Below are positions 48,963 through 56,871 of a stretch of 64,000 nucleotides of DNA, in pieces. The stretch lies in assembly GCA_023396115.1 (NCBI GenBank), contig JAEWXC010000015.1, positions 111,168 through 175,167 of the forward strand, in the 5' to 3' direction. Below the pieces are notes generated by a model that ran no database searches, was not told where the DNA came from, and saw only the letters and a program-made list of their open reading frames with translations. Each line of letters begins with the position of its first letter. Position 1 is the stretch's first letter. Source of the stretch: Actinomycetes bacterium (GTDB lineage: Bacteria > Actinomycetota > Actinomycetes > Propionibacteriales > Nocardioidaceae). Both the position numbers and the translations under genes were made by a program.

Positions 48963-49204
48963 ACCTGCCGGAGCGACCCGACCTGGAGCTGGACTGCCGC
49001 ACCATGCTCTGCCCGATGCCGATCATCGAGCTCGCCCGCCACCACACCGAGGTGGCCGTGGGCGCGACGGTGGCCGTGGTGGCCGGCGACGAGGCCGCGA
49101 GGGTCGACGTGCCGGCGTGGTGCCGGATGCGAGGGCACACCTATCTGGGTGAGGACGCCGCCGCGGACGGCGTCCCCCGGTACTGGGTGCGCCGCGACGG
49201 CTGA
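48959..49204 (+). CDS. TusA-family sulfur carrier
   Basis: 81-aa TusA/SirA/YeeD-like protein with the signature DCRTMLCPMPIIELA; Cys18 in CPMP is the persulfide carrier. It is coupled to the cysteine desulfurase, so it probably relays sulfur to a tRNA thiolase, molybdopterin or another acceptor; the final target is unknown. The GTG start sits in the GTGA overlap. Confidence 0.88.
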   Translation: MNLPERPDLELDCRTMLCPMPIIELARHHTEVAVGATVAVVAGDEAARVDVPAWCRMRGHTYLGEDAAADGVPRYWVRRDG

Positions 49205-49229
49205 CCCCCGCCCCGGTGGGGCCGCCGGG

Positions 49230-50213
49230 TCAGGGACGGAACGTCTGCAGGTGCGGCGCGATGTCCGCCACGACCTCCGGGCCGTACGCCGCGGCGCAGC
49301 GGGCCAGGAAGTGCTCGCGACCCAGGTTGTACTCCTGGGTGCCGACCTGCTCCACCACGTAGGCGGCGAGCAGGCAGCCGAGCTGGGCGGCCCGCTCGAG
49401 GTCCAGCTCCCAGCTGAGCGCGGCCAGGAAGCCGGCACGGAAGGCGTCGCCCACGCCGGTCGGCTCGACCGCGGTGACACCGGGGACGGCGCCGACCACG
49501 ATCGGCTCGGCGCCCTTCTGCTCGATCCGCACGCCCTGGGCGCCCAGGGTGATCACCCAGATGTCGACCCGGTCCAGCACCTCGGCGTGGCTCCAGCCGG
49601 TCTTGGAGGTGATCAGGCTGGCCTCGTACTCGTTGCTGATCAGGATGTGGGCGCCGTCGATCAGGGGCCGGATCATCTCGCCGTCGCCGAAGGCCAGCTG
49701 CTGGGAGGGGTCGGCCACGAACCGGTACCCCCGCTGCCGGCACTCCACGGTGTGGCGCAGCATGCCCTCGGGGTCGTCGGGGCCGATCAGCACGTAGCTG
49801 GGCTCGCCGACGCGGTCGGCGATCGGCTTCAGCTCGATCTCGCGGGCCTCGCTCATCGCACCGGCGTAGAAGGAGGCGATCTGGGCGTGCGAGGAGTCGT
49901 TGGTGCACACGAAACGGGCGGTGTGCCGGGTCTCGGAGACGTGCACCGAGTCGCAGTCGACACCGTGCCGCTCCAGCCAGGAGCGGTAGTCGCCGAAGTC
50001 CTCGCCCACCGCGCCCACCAGCACCGGACGCAGACCCAGGTTGCCCAGGCCGAAGGAGATGTTGGCGGCGCACCCGCCGCGGCGGACCTCCAGGTCGTCC
50101 ACCAGGAACGACACCGAGATCTGGTGGAGTTGCTCCACCACCAGGGAGTCGGAGAACTTGCCCGGGAAGGTCATCAGGTGGTCGGTCGCGATGGATCCGG
50201 CAATGAGCAGCAC
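49230..50213 (-). CDS. adoK: Adenosine kinase-like PfkB carbohydrate kinase
   Basis: 327 aa, ribokinase/PfkB family. LIAGSIATDHLMTFPGKFSD at the N-terminus matches mycobacterial AdoK (Rv2202c, adenosine kinase); VRRGGCAANISFGLGNLGLR is the PfkB first signature. The anion-hole box reads EPTGVGDAFRAGFLAALSWE with catalytic Asp. The neighbourhood (ctaC, erpA, glycerate kinase) agrees with the Rv2200c-Rv2205c region. Start: GTG 50213 lies 8 nt after a TAGTGT box; GTG 50225 falls inside that box and is less likely. Confidence 0.88.
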   Translation of the reverse strand: MLLIAGSIATDHLMTFPGKFSDSLVVEQLHQISVSFLVDDLEVRRGGCAANISFGLGNLGLRPVLVGAVGEDFGDYRSWLERHGVDCDSVHVSETRHTARFVCTNDSSHAQIASFYAGAMSEAREIELKPIADRVGEPSYVLIGPDDPEGMLRHTVECRQRGYRFVADPSQQLAFGDGEMIRPLIDGAHILISNEYEASLITSKTGWSHAEVLDRVDIWVITLGAQGVRIEQKGAEPIVVGAVPGVTAVEPTGVGDAFRAGFLAALSWELDLERAAQLGCLLAAYVVEQVGTQEYNLGREHFLARCAAAYGPEVVADIAPHLQTFRP

Positions 50214-50221
50214 GTCACAGA

Positions 50222-50227
50222 ACACTA
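50222..50227 (-). promoter_or_regulatory. -10 box (leaderless) for adoK
   Basis: TAGTGT on the minus strand, an 8-nt spacer, then GTG 50213. It also decides the start codon. Confidence 0.45.
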
Positions 50228-50264
50228 CCTGTCAGTACCGCTGGGAGTACCCCGAGGTAACCAA

Positions 50265-50270
50265 TAGCGT
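50265..50270 (+). promoter_or_regulatory. -10 box (leaderless) for the 80-aa gene
   Basis: TAGCGT, a 7-nt spacer, then ATG 50278; divergent from the adoK promoter. Confidence 0.5.
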
Positions 50271-50277
50271 CGTCGCC

Positions 50278-50520
50278 ATGAGCGCATCCGACCGGTCCTC
50301 CCAGCTCCCCTACGCCGACCTGTCCTCGGTCGCGGAGATGTCGCGCGACTGCCACGAGGCCCGTCGCCGACTGGCCCTGGACGAAGCGGCACGTGCCGCG
50401 GTCCGCCCGGCCCCGTCGATCACCTACGACGCGTTCCCGCGTGAGGTCGTCAAGCAGCCGATCGCCGTGAGCGACGCCGCTGCCCGCCTGGCCGGGGCGC
50501 TGCACCTGCACCTGAACTGA
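50278..50520 (+). CDS. Small protein of unknown function, 80 aa
   Basis: 80 aa, soluble, no recognised domain: a Ser-rich start (MSASDRSSQLPYADLSSVAE), a charged helix (SRDCHEARRRLALDEAARAA) and a hydrophobic end (SDAAARLAGALHLHLN). The codon pattern is coding-like, a TAnnnT box stands 7 nt upstream, and a perfect terminator follows 66 nt after the stop, all of which support a real gene. Possibly a lineage-specific regulator; nothing more can be said. Confidence 0.6.
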   Translation: MSASDRSSQLPYADLSSVAEMSRDCHEARRRLALDEAARAAVRPAPSITYDAFPREVVKQPIAVSDAAARLAGALHLHLN

Positions 50521-50585
50521 GCTTCGTCTCCTCGGCGGTCCGGCACCGACGAGGGCCGACGGCCGGGACCTCCCTCCCGGCACGA

Positions 50586-50621
50586 ACGATCCCCCCGCAC
50601 CTTCGGGTGCGGGGGGATCGT
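50586..50621. terminator. Bidirectional terminator between the 80-aa gene and erpA
   Basis: A 16-bp perfect stem (50586-50601 with 50606-50621) and a TTCG loop: ATCCCCCCGCACC / GGTGCGGGGGGAT core. It lies between convergent genes. Confidence 0.9.
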
Positions 50622-50710
50622 GACGTCCGGGCTCGGGTCCGCGTTGTCGGCGGCCCGGGCCTGCCCACCTGCCGGCCGCCCAGCAGGCGGCCGGACCGGT
50701 GGGGTGGGGC

Positions 50711-51073
50711 TCAGTGGAACGAGTCGCCGCAGGCGCAGGAGCCGGTCGCGTTGGGGTTGTCGATGGTGAAGCCCTGCTTCTCGATGGTGTCGACGAAGTC
50801 GATCATCGCGCCGTTCAGGTAGGGCACGCTCATCCGGTCGACGACCACGGCCACCCCGTCGAAGTCGGTGACGACGTCCCCGTCCAGGGTCCGCTCGTCG
50901 AAGAAGAGCTGGTAGCGCAGACCCGAGCAACCACCCGGCTGCACGGAGATGCGCAGCGCCAGGTCGTCCCGGCCCTCCTGCTCCAGCAGGCTCTTGACCT
51001 TCGCCGAGGCGACGGAGGAGATGTTGATCTGGTCGGTACGGCGCTCGTCGGTGGTCTCGACCTGCTCGGTCAT
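50711..51073 (-). CDS. erpA: Iron-sulfur cluster insertion protein ErpA
   Basis: 120-aa A-type Fe-S carrier (HesB/IscA family) with the three conserved cysteines C49 (GGCSGLRYQL), C113 and C115 (GSCACGDSF). It receives clusters and inserts them into target enzymes; candidates within the window are QcrA, NadA and PaaE. Start ATG 51073 with AGGAG 7 nt upstream. Synteny with adoK and glycerate kinase is as in mycobacteria. Confidence 0.94.
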   Translation of the reverse strand: MTEQVETTDERRTDQINISSVASAKVKSLLEQEGRDDLALRISVQPGGCSGLRYQLFFDERTLDGDVVTDFDGVAVVVDRMSVPYLNGAMIDFVDTIEKQGFTIDNPNATGSCACGDSFH

Positions 51074-51250
51074 CTCTGCTCCTCGGTTCGTGGGGGTACT
51101 GCGGGTGCTACCTGGTTCCAATGGTGCCACGGCGACGGGTATTCCCCGGAACGCCGACCATCAGCAGCCCACCTCGACACCGGTGCAGTCCGCCGCGAAC
51201 GTCTCGTGGCCGACCAGCCACACCTCCGGGGGAGATCGTCCGGCTCCGCC

Positions 51251-52336
51251 TCAGCGCGACCAGGTCCGGGCGACCCGCTCGGCCAGCTCGGCCAGCACCG
51301 CGGCCGGCTCGGTCATCGCCCGCTCCTCCCCCACCAGGTCGACCATCGAGTAGCCCGACTCGATGCCCAGGGCCCGCATCTCCCGGGCGCCGACGAGCAC
51401 CTGACCGGCCAGGGCCACGCACGGTCGCAGCGCGCCGGCGGCCACCTCGGCGACGCCGTAGGGCACCTTGCCGGCGCGGGAGGAGAAGTCGAAGGCCCCT
51501 TCACCGGTGAGCACCAGATCGGCCCGCCCGGCGCGGTCCGCCAGACCGACGGCGTCGGCGACCATGCCGATGCCCGGTTCGCGGGTCGCGCCCAGGAGCA
51601 GCAGGGCGTGCCCGAGCCCGCCGGCAGCGCCGGCGCCCTTGGCCAGGGCGGTGCGCCGGTCGGTGGCGGCGCCCCACTCCTCCAGCAGGCCGTCGACCGC
51701 CGGCAGCCGCTCCTCGGTGATCCCCTTCTGGGGTCCGTAGGTGCGGACCGCTCCGAAGAGTCCTGCCAACGGGTTGTCCACGTCGGTGGCGGCGACCAGC
51801 TCGACCCCGGCCACGGCCTCCCGCGCCGCACTCAGGTCCACCTGCTCGATGCCCACTAGGCCGGCCACGCCGGCGTTCAGGGGTCGGTCCGCGGTGGCGC
51901 CCAGAACGGCCAGCAACCCGGCGCCACCGTCGCTGGTGCCCGACCCGCCGAGCCCGACCACCACGCGACGCGCTCCGGCGGACACCGCAGCGGCCAGCAG
52001 CTCACCCACCCCGGTGGTGCTGGACTGCTCGGCCCGCTCCGGGTCAGCCAGGTGCAGCCCGCAGGCCTGCGCGGACTCCACGTAGACGGTCTCCCCGACC
52101 CGCAGCAGCGCAGCGGGGACCCGGTCCCCCAGGGGCCCGGTCACGGTCTCGGAGAGCAGGTCCCCACCCAGCGAGGCGTGCAATACCTCGACGAACCCGG
52201 GGCCGCCGTCCGACATCGGGGCCAGGTCGAGCACGTCGCCCGGAGCACGCCGGGCCCAGCCCTCGGCGATCGCGGCCGCGGCCTGGGGCGCCGAGAGGGT
52301 GCCGGCGAACTTGTCCGGGGCGATGAGGACGCGCAT
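51251..52336 (-). CDS. glxK: Glycerate kinase (GlxK family)
   Basis: 361-aa glycerate 2-kinase-type enzyme: MRVLIAPDKFAGTLSAPQAA, DLAPMSDGGPGFVEVLHASL, VGLGGSGTSDGGAGLLAVLG, ATDVDNPLAGLFGAV and a C-terminal TGEGAFDFSSRAGKVPYGVA. It phosphorylates glycerate with ATP, feeding glyoxylate and glycolate-derived carbon into glycolysis. The ATG 52336 gives the canonical N-terminus; CAGGAT 6 nt upstream resembles the leaderless -10 pattern. Confidence 0.93.
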   Translation of the reverse strand: MRVLIAPDKFAGTLSAPQAAAAIAEGWARRAPGDVLDLAPMSDGGPGFVEVLHASLGGDLLSETVTGPLGDRVPAALLRVGETVYVESAQACGLHLADPERAEQSSTTGVGELLAAAVSAGARRVVVGLGGSGTSDGGAGLLAVLGATADRPLNAGVAGLVGIEQVDLSAAREAVAGVELVAATDVDNPLAGLFGAVRTYGPQKGITEERLPAVDGLLEEWGAATDRRTALAKGAGAAGGLGHALLLLGATREPGIGMVADAVGLADRAGRADLVLTGEGAFDFSSRAGKVPYGVAEVAAGALRPCVALAGQVLVGAREMRALGIESGYSMVDLVGEERAMTEPAAVLAELAERVARTWSR

Positions 52337-52451
52337 GGCCCCATCCTGACCCATCGCCCACCGGGCAGTGGCGCGGGTTCGGCAGGCCCGGACGCACCGT
52401 CTCGGTGGACGCGGGCGTCGCCGGCGGTGCCTGTGGAGCTGACAGGGCACG

Positions 52452-52573
52452 CACAAGCGCCCGGTCGGTCCGCGGAAGTGCCCGGTCGGTTCCCGGAAGT
52501 GCCCGCTCGGTTCGCGGAAGTGCCCGGTCGGTTCTCACAAGGGGGCGGTCGGTGCGCACAAGTCCCCGGTCGG
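52452..52573. repeat. Tandem array: six 21-bp units with core AAGTGCCCGGTCGG
   Basis: Cores begin at 52455, 52476, 52497, 52518, 52539 and 52560, an exact 21-bp period, with changes in some units (AAGCGCC, CCCGCTCGG, AAGGGGGCGG, AAGTCCCC). Spacers vary (TCCGCGG, TTCCCGG, TTCGCGG, TTCTCAC, TGCGCAC). The array ends 28 bp before the GNAT start. A related array with a 22-bp period follows that gene. Confidence 0.85.
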
Positions 52574-52601
52574 CGTCGGGGGCGGTGGTAGAAACGCGGG
52601 C

Positions 52602-53486
52602 ATGGCCGAGGTGACGATCCGACCCGCCCGCTCCGACGACCTGGCGGAGATGGCGGCGATCACCGCCGAGGCCTACCACCGGGTCGACGTGGCGACCTAC
52701 CAGCGCAGCTGGCCCGACCCGGTGCCGCGGCCCCCGGCCCGCAACGGGGCGTGGATGCGGCGCACCGCCTTCGCCCTGACGCACGACCCCGGTGGCTGCT
52801 GGGTGGCCGACCTGGACGGGCGGGTCGTGGGGCTGGCCGTCTCCCGGGTGCGCGAGGGTCTGTGGATCCTCTCCTCGTTCGCGGTCACCCCCGACCTGCA
52901 GGGATGCGGGGTGGGACGGGCCCTGCTCGAGGCCGCCGCCGGTCACGGCCGCGGGTGTCTGCGCGGCATGTTCGCCTCCTCCGCCGACCCCGCCGCGGTG
53001 CGCCGGTACCGCGCGGCCGGGTTCGAGCTGCACCCGCAGATGTTCCTGCGCGGGGTCGTCGACCGGGACGCGCTGCCCGCCCCGGACCGGGTGCTGCGCG
53101 CCGAGGGCCTGCCCCGCGACCTGCTCGACTCGACCGACCGGGCCACCCGCGGCTCCGCGCACGGCGTCGACCACGAGGTGCTGGCCGAACAGTTCTGGTT
53201 GCTGGTGCGCGACGACGTCTCCGGCTCCGGGTACGCCTGGTACGACGACTCCGGCCCGGTGCTGCTGGCCGCGACCAGCACCCGGGCGGCCACGGCGCTG
53301 CTCTGGGCGGCCCTGGCCTCCTGCCCGCCCGGCGAGCAGGTCGAGGTCCACCACGTCACCGCGGCCAACCAGTGGGCGCTCGACGTGGCCGTCGCGGCCC
53401 GGCTCTCGGTGCACACCTCGGGCTACCTGTGCGTGCGCGGGATGAAGCCACCCCGGCACTACGTGCATCACGGCTCGCTGCTCTGA
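52602..53486 (+). CDS. GNAT N-acetyltransferase with second degenerate domain
   Basis: 294 aa. The first GNAT domain (residues 4-150) carries IRPARSDDLAEMAAITAEAY, the acetyl-CoA loop VTPDLQGCGVGRALLEAAAG and FASSADPAAVRRYRAAGFEL. The second half (about 190-290) looks like a degenerate GNAT or ligand domain (YAWYDDSGPVLLAATSTRAA, VHHVTAANQWALDVAVAARL) with no clear CoA loop. The substrate is unknown. The gene stands alone, framed on both sides by arrays of the AAGTGCCCGGTCGG repeat. Confidence 0.82.
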   Translation: MAEVTIRPARSDDLAEMAAITAEAYHRVDVATYQRSWPDPVPRPPARNGAWMRRTAFALTHDPGGCWVADLDGRVVGLAVSRVREGLWILSSFAVTPDLQGCGVGRALLEAAAGHGRGCLRGMFASSADPAAVRRYRAAGFELHPQMFLRGVVDRDALPAPDRVLRAEGLPRDLLDSTDRATRGSAHGVDHEVLAEQFWLLVRDDVSGSGYAWYDDSGPVLLAATSTRAATALLWAALASCPPGEQVEVHHVTAANQWALDVAVAARLSVHTSGYLCVRGMKPPRHYVHHGSLL

Positions 53487-53507
53487 CCTGTCGCGTCAGA
53501 CCGGCTC

Positions 53508-53591
53508 ACACAAGTGCCCGGTCGGCGCCACACAAGTGCCCGGTCGGCGCCACGCAAGTGCCCGGTCAGCGCCACACAAGTGCCCGGTCGG
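53508..53591. repeat. Tandem array: four 22-bp units with core AAGTGCCCGGTCGG
   Basis: Cores start at 53512, 53534, 53556 and 53578 (22-bp period), each preceded by CAC or CGC. Three cores are exact and one reads CGGTCAG. The spacer GCGCCACAC is well conserved. It lies between the GNAT stop and the nadA promoter. Confidence 0.87.
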
Positions 53592-53634
53592 CGCGGGAGG
53601 GCGGACGGAGGGACAGGTCGGCCGAGGGGCGACC

Positions 53635-53640
53635 TAGGAT
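53635..53640 (+). promoter_or_regulatory. -10 box (leaderless) for nadA
   Basis: TAGGAT, a 6-nt spacer, then ATG 53647. No ribosome site. Confidence 0.65.
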
Positions 53641-53646
53641 GGCGTC

Positions 53647-54822
53647 ATGACCACCATCGACCTGCCGCTGCTCCCGCTGGGCAAGGGCAAGGACTTCTCG
53701 GCCGAGCGTGGAGTCGAGTGTCCCGGCGACCTGCCCGCCGCCTCCGACCCTGCTCTGGTGGAGCGGGCCCGGGCCGCGAAGGAGGCGCTCGGCGAGCGTC
53801 TCTTCGTGCTGGGCCACCACTACCAGCGCGACGAGGTCATCCAGTTCGCCGACGTCACCGGCGACTCGTTCAAGCTGGCCCGCGACGCCGCGGCCCGGCC
53901 GGACGCGGAGTTCATCGTCTTCTGCGGCGTGCACTTCATGGCCGAGTCGGCCGACATCCTCACTGGCGACGACCAGGCCGTGGTGCTGCCCGACCTCGCC
54001 GCCGGCTGCTCGATGGCCGACATGGCCCGGCTGGCGCAGGTCGAGGACGCCTGGGACGCGCTGACCGATGCCGGCGTCGTCGACCAGGTCGTGCCGGTCA
54101 CCTACATGAACTCCAGCGCCGACATCAAGGCGTTCTGCGGGCGCCACGACGGCCTGGTGTGCACCTCCTCCAACGCCCAGGTGGCGCTCGAGTGGGCCTT
54201 CGAGCAGAAGGACGACGCCAAGATCCTGTTCCTGCCCGACCAGCACTTGGGGCGCAACACCGCCGTCCTGCAGCTCGGAATCCCGCTCGAGCAGTGCGTG
54301 GTGTGGAACCCGCTGAAGCCCAACGGTGGCCTGACCGCCGAGGAGCTGCGCGACGCGAAGATGATCCTGTGGAAGGGTCACTGCTCGGTGCACGGCCGGT
54401 TCAGCGCCGACGTCGTCGACGAGCTGCGGGCCAAGCACGAGGGCATCCAGATCCTGGTGCACCCCGAGTGCACCCACGAGGTGGTCACCCGGGCCGACCT
54501 GGTCGGCTCCACCGAGTTCATCATCAAGACCATCGAGGCCGCCGAGCCGGGCAGCACCTGGGCGATCGGCACGGAGCTGAACCTGGTCAAGCGTCTGGCC
54601 GACGCGCACCCGGACAAGAACATCGTCTTCCTGGACCGCAACGTCTGCTACTGCTCGACGATGAACCGGATCGACCTGCCGCACCTGGTCTGGGCACTGG
54701 AGCAGCTGGTGGCCGGCAACGTGGTCAACCGGATCACGGTCGACGACGAGACCGAGCGTGAGGCCAAGCTGGCGCTGCAGCGGATGCTGGACCTCCCCGC
54801 GAAGGTCGCTGTCAAGGACTGA
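53647..54822 (+). CDS. nadA: Quinolinate synthase
   Basis: 391 aa; condenses iminoaspartate with dihydroxyacetone phosphate to quinolinate in NAD biosynthesis, using a 4Fe-4S cluster. Motifs: GHHYQRDEVIQFADVTGDSF, CGVHFMAESADIL, LAAGCSMADMA (C121), MNSSADIKAFCG, KGHCSVHGRF (C246), HPECTHEVV and RNVCYCSTMN. Several conserved Cys are candidate cluster ligands. nadB and nadC are not adjacent. Leaderless promoter; a 20-bp terminator follows. Confidence 0.95.
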   Translation: MTTIDLPLLPLGKGKDFSAERGVECPGDLPAASDPALVERARAAKEALGERLFVLGHHYQRDEVIQFADVTGDSFKLARDAAARPDAEFIVFCGVHFMAESADILTGDDQAVVLPDLAAGCSMADMARLAQVEDAWDALTDAGVVDQVVPVTYMNSSADIKAFCGRHDGLVCTSSNAQVALEWAFEQKDDAKILFLPDQHLGRNTAVLQLGIPLEQCVVWNPLKPNGGLTAEELRDAKMILWKGHCSVHGRFSADVVDELRAKHEGIQILVHPECTHEVVTRADLVGSTEFIIKTIEAAEPGSTWAIGTELNLVKRLADAHPDKNIVFLDRNVCYCSTMNRIDLPHLVWALEQLVAGNVVNRITVDDETEREAKLALQRMLDLPAKVAVKD

Positions 54823-54831
54823 TTCCCCTGC

Positions 54832-54875
54832 GACGACACGAGCCCCGGCCCTGGTGGGCCGGGGCTCGTGTCGTC
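54832..54875. terminator. Strong bidirectional terminator after nadA
   Basis: A 20-bp perfect stem (54832-54851 with 54856-54875) and loop TGGT; the core is ACACGAGCCCCGGCC and its complement. It lies between convergent nadA and pspAB. Confidence 0.92.
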
Positions 54876-54904
54876 CTGGCGCGGCTCGCGGGCGTCGGGC
54901 CGGC

Positions 54905-55489
54905 TCAGAGACCGGGGGCACCCCAGATCGCCAGCCAGCGCTGCAGGTCCGGCTCGACGGGCAGCTCGCCGGAGACGGCGTCGCGGACCTGGATCTCCAG
55001 CAGGTTGTCGCGGCGGTCGGTCCCGGCCTGCGGGGAGAACGGGTAGAAGGTGCCCTGCTTGTAGAGGTAGACCAGCCCCACCCGACGCCCACCGGCGTCG
55101 GCGAAGACCACCACCGAGCACAGCAGCGCCGGACCGAACCCTTCGGCCTCCAGGGTGGTGTTCACCGCGTGCAGGTCGGTGACGAGACCGGCGACGTCAG
55201 CCTGCGGCCCGCCGGTACGCTGCACCTGCAGCCAGCTGAATCCGTAGCTGTCGGTGCTGGTGGTGACCTGCGGGGCGTCGACCCCACCGGAGATGAGCTC
55301 GGTCATGTCCCGCTGGGCACCGGCCATGCCCGCCCCGGCGGTGCCCCGGTAGCAGACCGCGGCCGAACCGGTCGGCTCGAACCCCAGGGCGGTCTGCAGG
55401 GTGATCGCCGCGGCCGGCACGCCGAACAGTGCGTCGAGGTTGGCCTGCTTGGGCTGGCTGCGACCCATGATCGCGTCGAAGAACCCCAC
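54905..55489 (-). CDS. pspAB: PspA-associated protein PspAB
   Basis: 194 aa, soluble. Opens GFFDAIMGRSQPKQANLDAL and continues with YGFSWLQVQRTGGPQADVAG and VVVFADAGGRRVGLVYLYKQ. I recognise it as the actinobacterial PspAB family, usually next to htpX and the PspA genes. The GTG at 55489 has GAGGAG 10 nt upstream. It starts 14 nt after the htpX stop and shares its transcript. Its exact role in the envelope-stress response is not established. Confidence 0.85.
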   Translation of the reverse strand: MGFFDAIMGRSQPKQANLDALFGVPAAAITLQTALGFEPTGSAAVCYRGTAGAGMAGAQRDMTELISGGVDAPQVTTSTDSYGFSWLQVQRTGGPQADVAGLVTDLHAVNTTLEAEGFGPALLCSVVVFADAGGRRVGLVYLYKQGTFYPFSPQAGTDRRDNLLEIQVRDAVSGELPVEPDLQRWLAIWGAPGL

Positions 55490-55503
55490 GTGTGTCCCGC
55501 TCC

Positions 55504-56436
55504 TCAGGTGGTCGGTCGGCCGAGCTCGGCCTGGATCCGGGCCAACTGTTCCAGACGCTGCTCCAGCGGCGGGTGGGTGGCGGTCAGCGTGCCCCAGGAC
55601 AGACCCTTGAGCGCGGGGGCGATGAAGAAGGCGTTCATCGACTTCGAGGCCCGCAGGTCCTCGTTGGGGATGGCGTTCATCTGCCCGGAGATCTTCTGCA
55701 GCGCCGAGGCCAGCCCGGCCGGGTTCATGGTGAGGTGGGCACCGGCCCGGTCGGCGGCGAGCTCGCGGTAGCGGGAGAGCAGCTTGAGCAGCAGGAAGCT
55801 GATCGCGTAGGTGACCAGGCTGACCGCCATCACCACCAGCCACACCGGCAGCGCGGAGTTGTTGTTGTTGGAGTTGCGGTTGTTGCCGCCGAAGATCATC
55901 CCGTAGCGGGACCCTTGGGCGAGCATCCCGGCGATGATGCCGGCCGAGGACGCCACGGTCATCACCAGCACGTCCCGGTGCGCGACGTGGCTCAGCTCGT
56001 GGGCCAGCACACCCTCCAGCTCCTGCGCGTCGAGGGTCTGCAGCAGTCCGGTGGTCACCACGACCACGGAGCGGCTCGGCGAGCGTCCGGTGGCGAACGC
56101 GTTCGGCATCGGGGTGTCGGCGATGCCGACGCGGGGCTTGGCCATGTCGGCCATCACGCACAGCCGTTCAACCATCGCGTGCAGCTCGGGCGCCTGCTCC
56201 GGCGTGACCTCACGGGCGCGCATCGCCTTCATCGCGACGGTGTCGGAGGTGTACCACTGGAACCAGACGACGCCCAGGCCGCCGAGCCCGATGAGCACCG
56301 CGAGGCCGGAGTTCTGGGACCCGAAGACCAGCATCAGGGTCACGATCAGCACGACGAAGAGCCCGCCGAGCAGGAACATGACCAAGGTCATCCGGGCGGT
56401 GAGCCCCTTGTCGGGGAGGAATCGGCTGCGTGCCAT
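55504..56436 (-). CDS. htpX: HtpX zinc metalloprotease
   Basis: 310-aa membrane M48B protease for quality control of membrane proteins. Two N-terminal helices (TLVMFLLGGLFVVLIVTLML, LAVLIGLGGLGVVWFQWY), the zinc motif HELSH at 146-150, two further helices (VMTVASSAGIIAGMLAQGS, WLVVMAVSLVTYAISFLLL) and the third ligand in YRELAADRAGA. An Asn-rich loop (NNRNSNNNNSA) separates the helices. It partners with the PspA system in this phylum. Confidence 0.94.
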   Translation of the reverse strand: MARSRFLPDKGLTARMTLVMFLLGGLFVVLIVTLMLVFGSQNSGLAVLIGLGGLGVVWFQWYTSDTVAMKAMRAREVTPEQAPELHAMVERLCVMADMAKPRVGIADTPMPNAFATGRSPSRSVVVVTTGLLQTLDAQELEGVLAHELSHVAHRDVLVMTVASSAGIIAGMLAQGSRYGMIFGGNNRNSNNNNSALPVWLVVMAVSLVTYAISFLLLKLLSRYRELAADRAGAHLTMNPAGLASALQKISGQMNAIPNEDLRASKSMNAFFIAPALKGLSWGTLTATHPPLEQRLEQLARIQAELGRPTT

Positions 56437-56524
56437 GGCCCCATCATCGCGCCCCGCGCCAAACGGCGCTCCCCCGCCCTGCCCTCACCCTGTGCGTTCC
56501 GCGGCCGATCCGCCCCGGACGACG

Positions 56525-56561
56525 CGACACCCCCGGCGCCGCGAAGGCACCGGGGGTGTCG
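56525..56561 (-). terminator. Terminator between pspAA and htpX
   Basis: A 12-bp perfect stem (CGACACCCCCGG at 56525-56536, CCGGGGGTGTCG at 56550-56561) with a 13-nt loop. It separates the pspA-pspAA transcript from htpX-pspAB. Confidence 0.8.
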
Positions 56562-56592
56562 TGAGCAGGTGGCGGAGTGTCCGCCGAGCCGG

Positions 56593-56871
56593 TCAGCCGG
56601 GGATGAGCCCCTGGTCGGTCAGCATCTCGCGGACCTCCTCCATGGTGGCGTCCGCCGGCGGGAGAATCAGGTCGGAGGTGTCGAAGGACTCCACCTCGTG
56701 CGGGCTGGCGACTTCGCGGACGGCGGAGAGCAGTTCGTTCAGCGCGGCACGGAAGGTGTCCTCGTCGCCGGACTCCACGGCCCGCTCCACGGCACCGTCG
56801 AGCGCGTTGAGCCGGTCCAGGTGCTCGTCGGCCACGTCGAACTGGCCCTCGGTGAGAATGCGGATGATCAT
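56593..56871 (-). CDS. pspAA: PspA-associated protein PspAA
   Basis: 92-aa acidic helical protein: MIIRILTEGQFDVADEHLDR, ALNELLSAVREVASPHEVES and a C-terminal DATMEEVREMLTDQGLIPG. Matches the PspAA family that accompanies actinobacterial pspA. Coupled to pspA by an ATGA overlap. Confidence 0.9.
   Translation of the reverse strand: MIIRILTEGQFDVADEHLDRLNALDGAVERAVESGDEDTFRAALNELLSAVREVASPHEVESFDTSDLILPPADATMEEVREMLTDQGLIPG

Noticed and set aside
52044..53471. Minus-strand frame through glycerate kinase, the repeat array and the GNAT gene, with heptad-like repeats
   Set aside because: The apparent 7-residue repeat only reflects the 21-bp DNA period; both flanking regions are antisense to well-supported genes.
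52452..53591. CRISPR array
   Set aside because: Units are contiguous 21- or 22-bp repeats with 7-8 bp between cores, no spacers of about 30 bp, and no cas genes.
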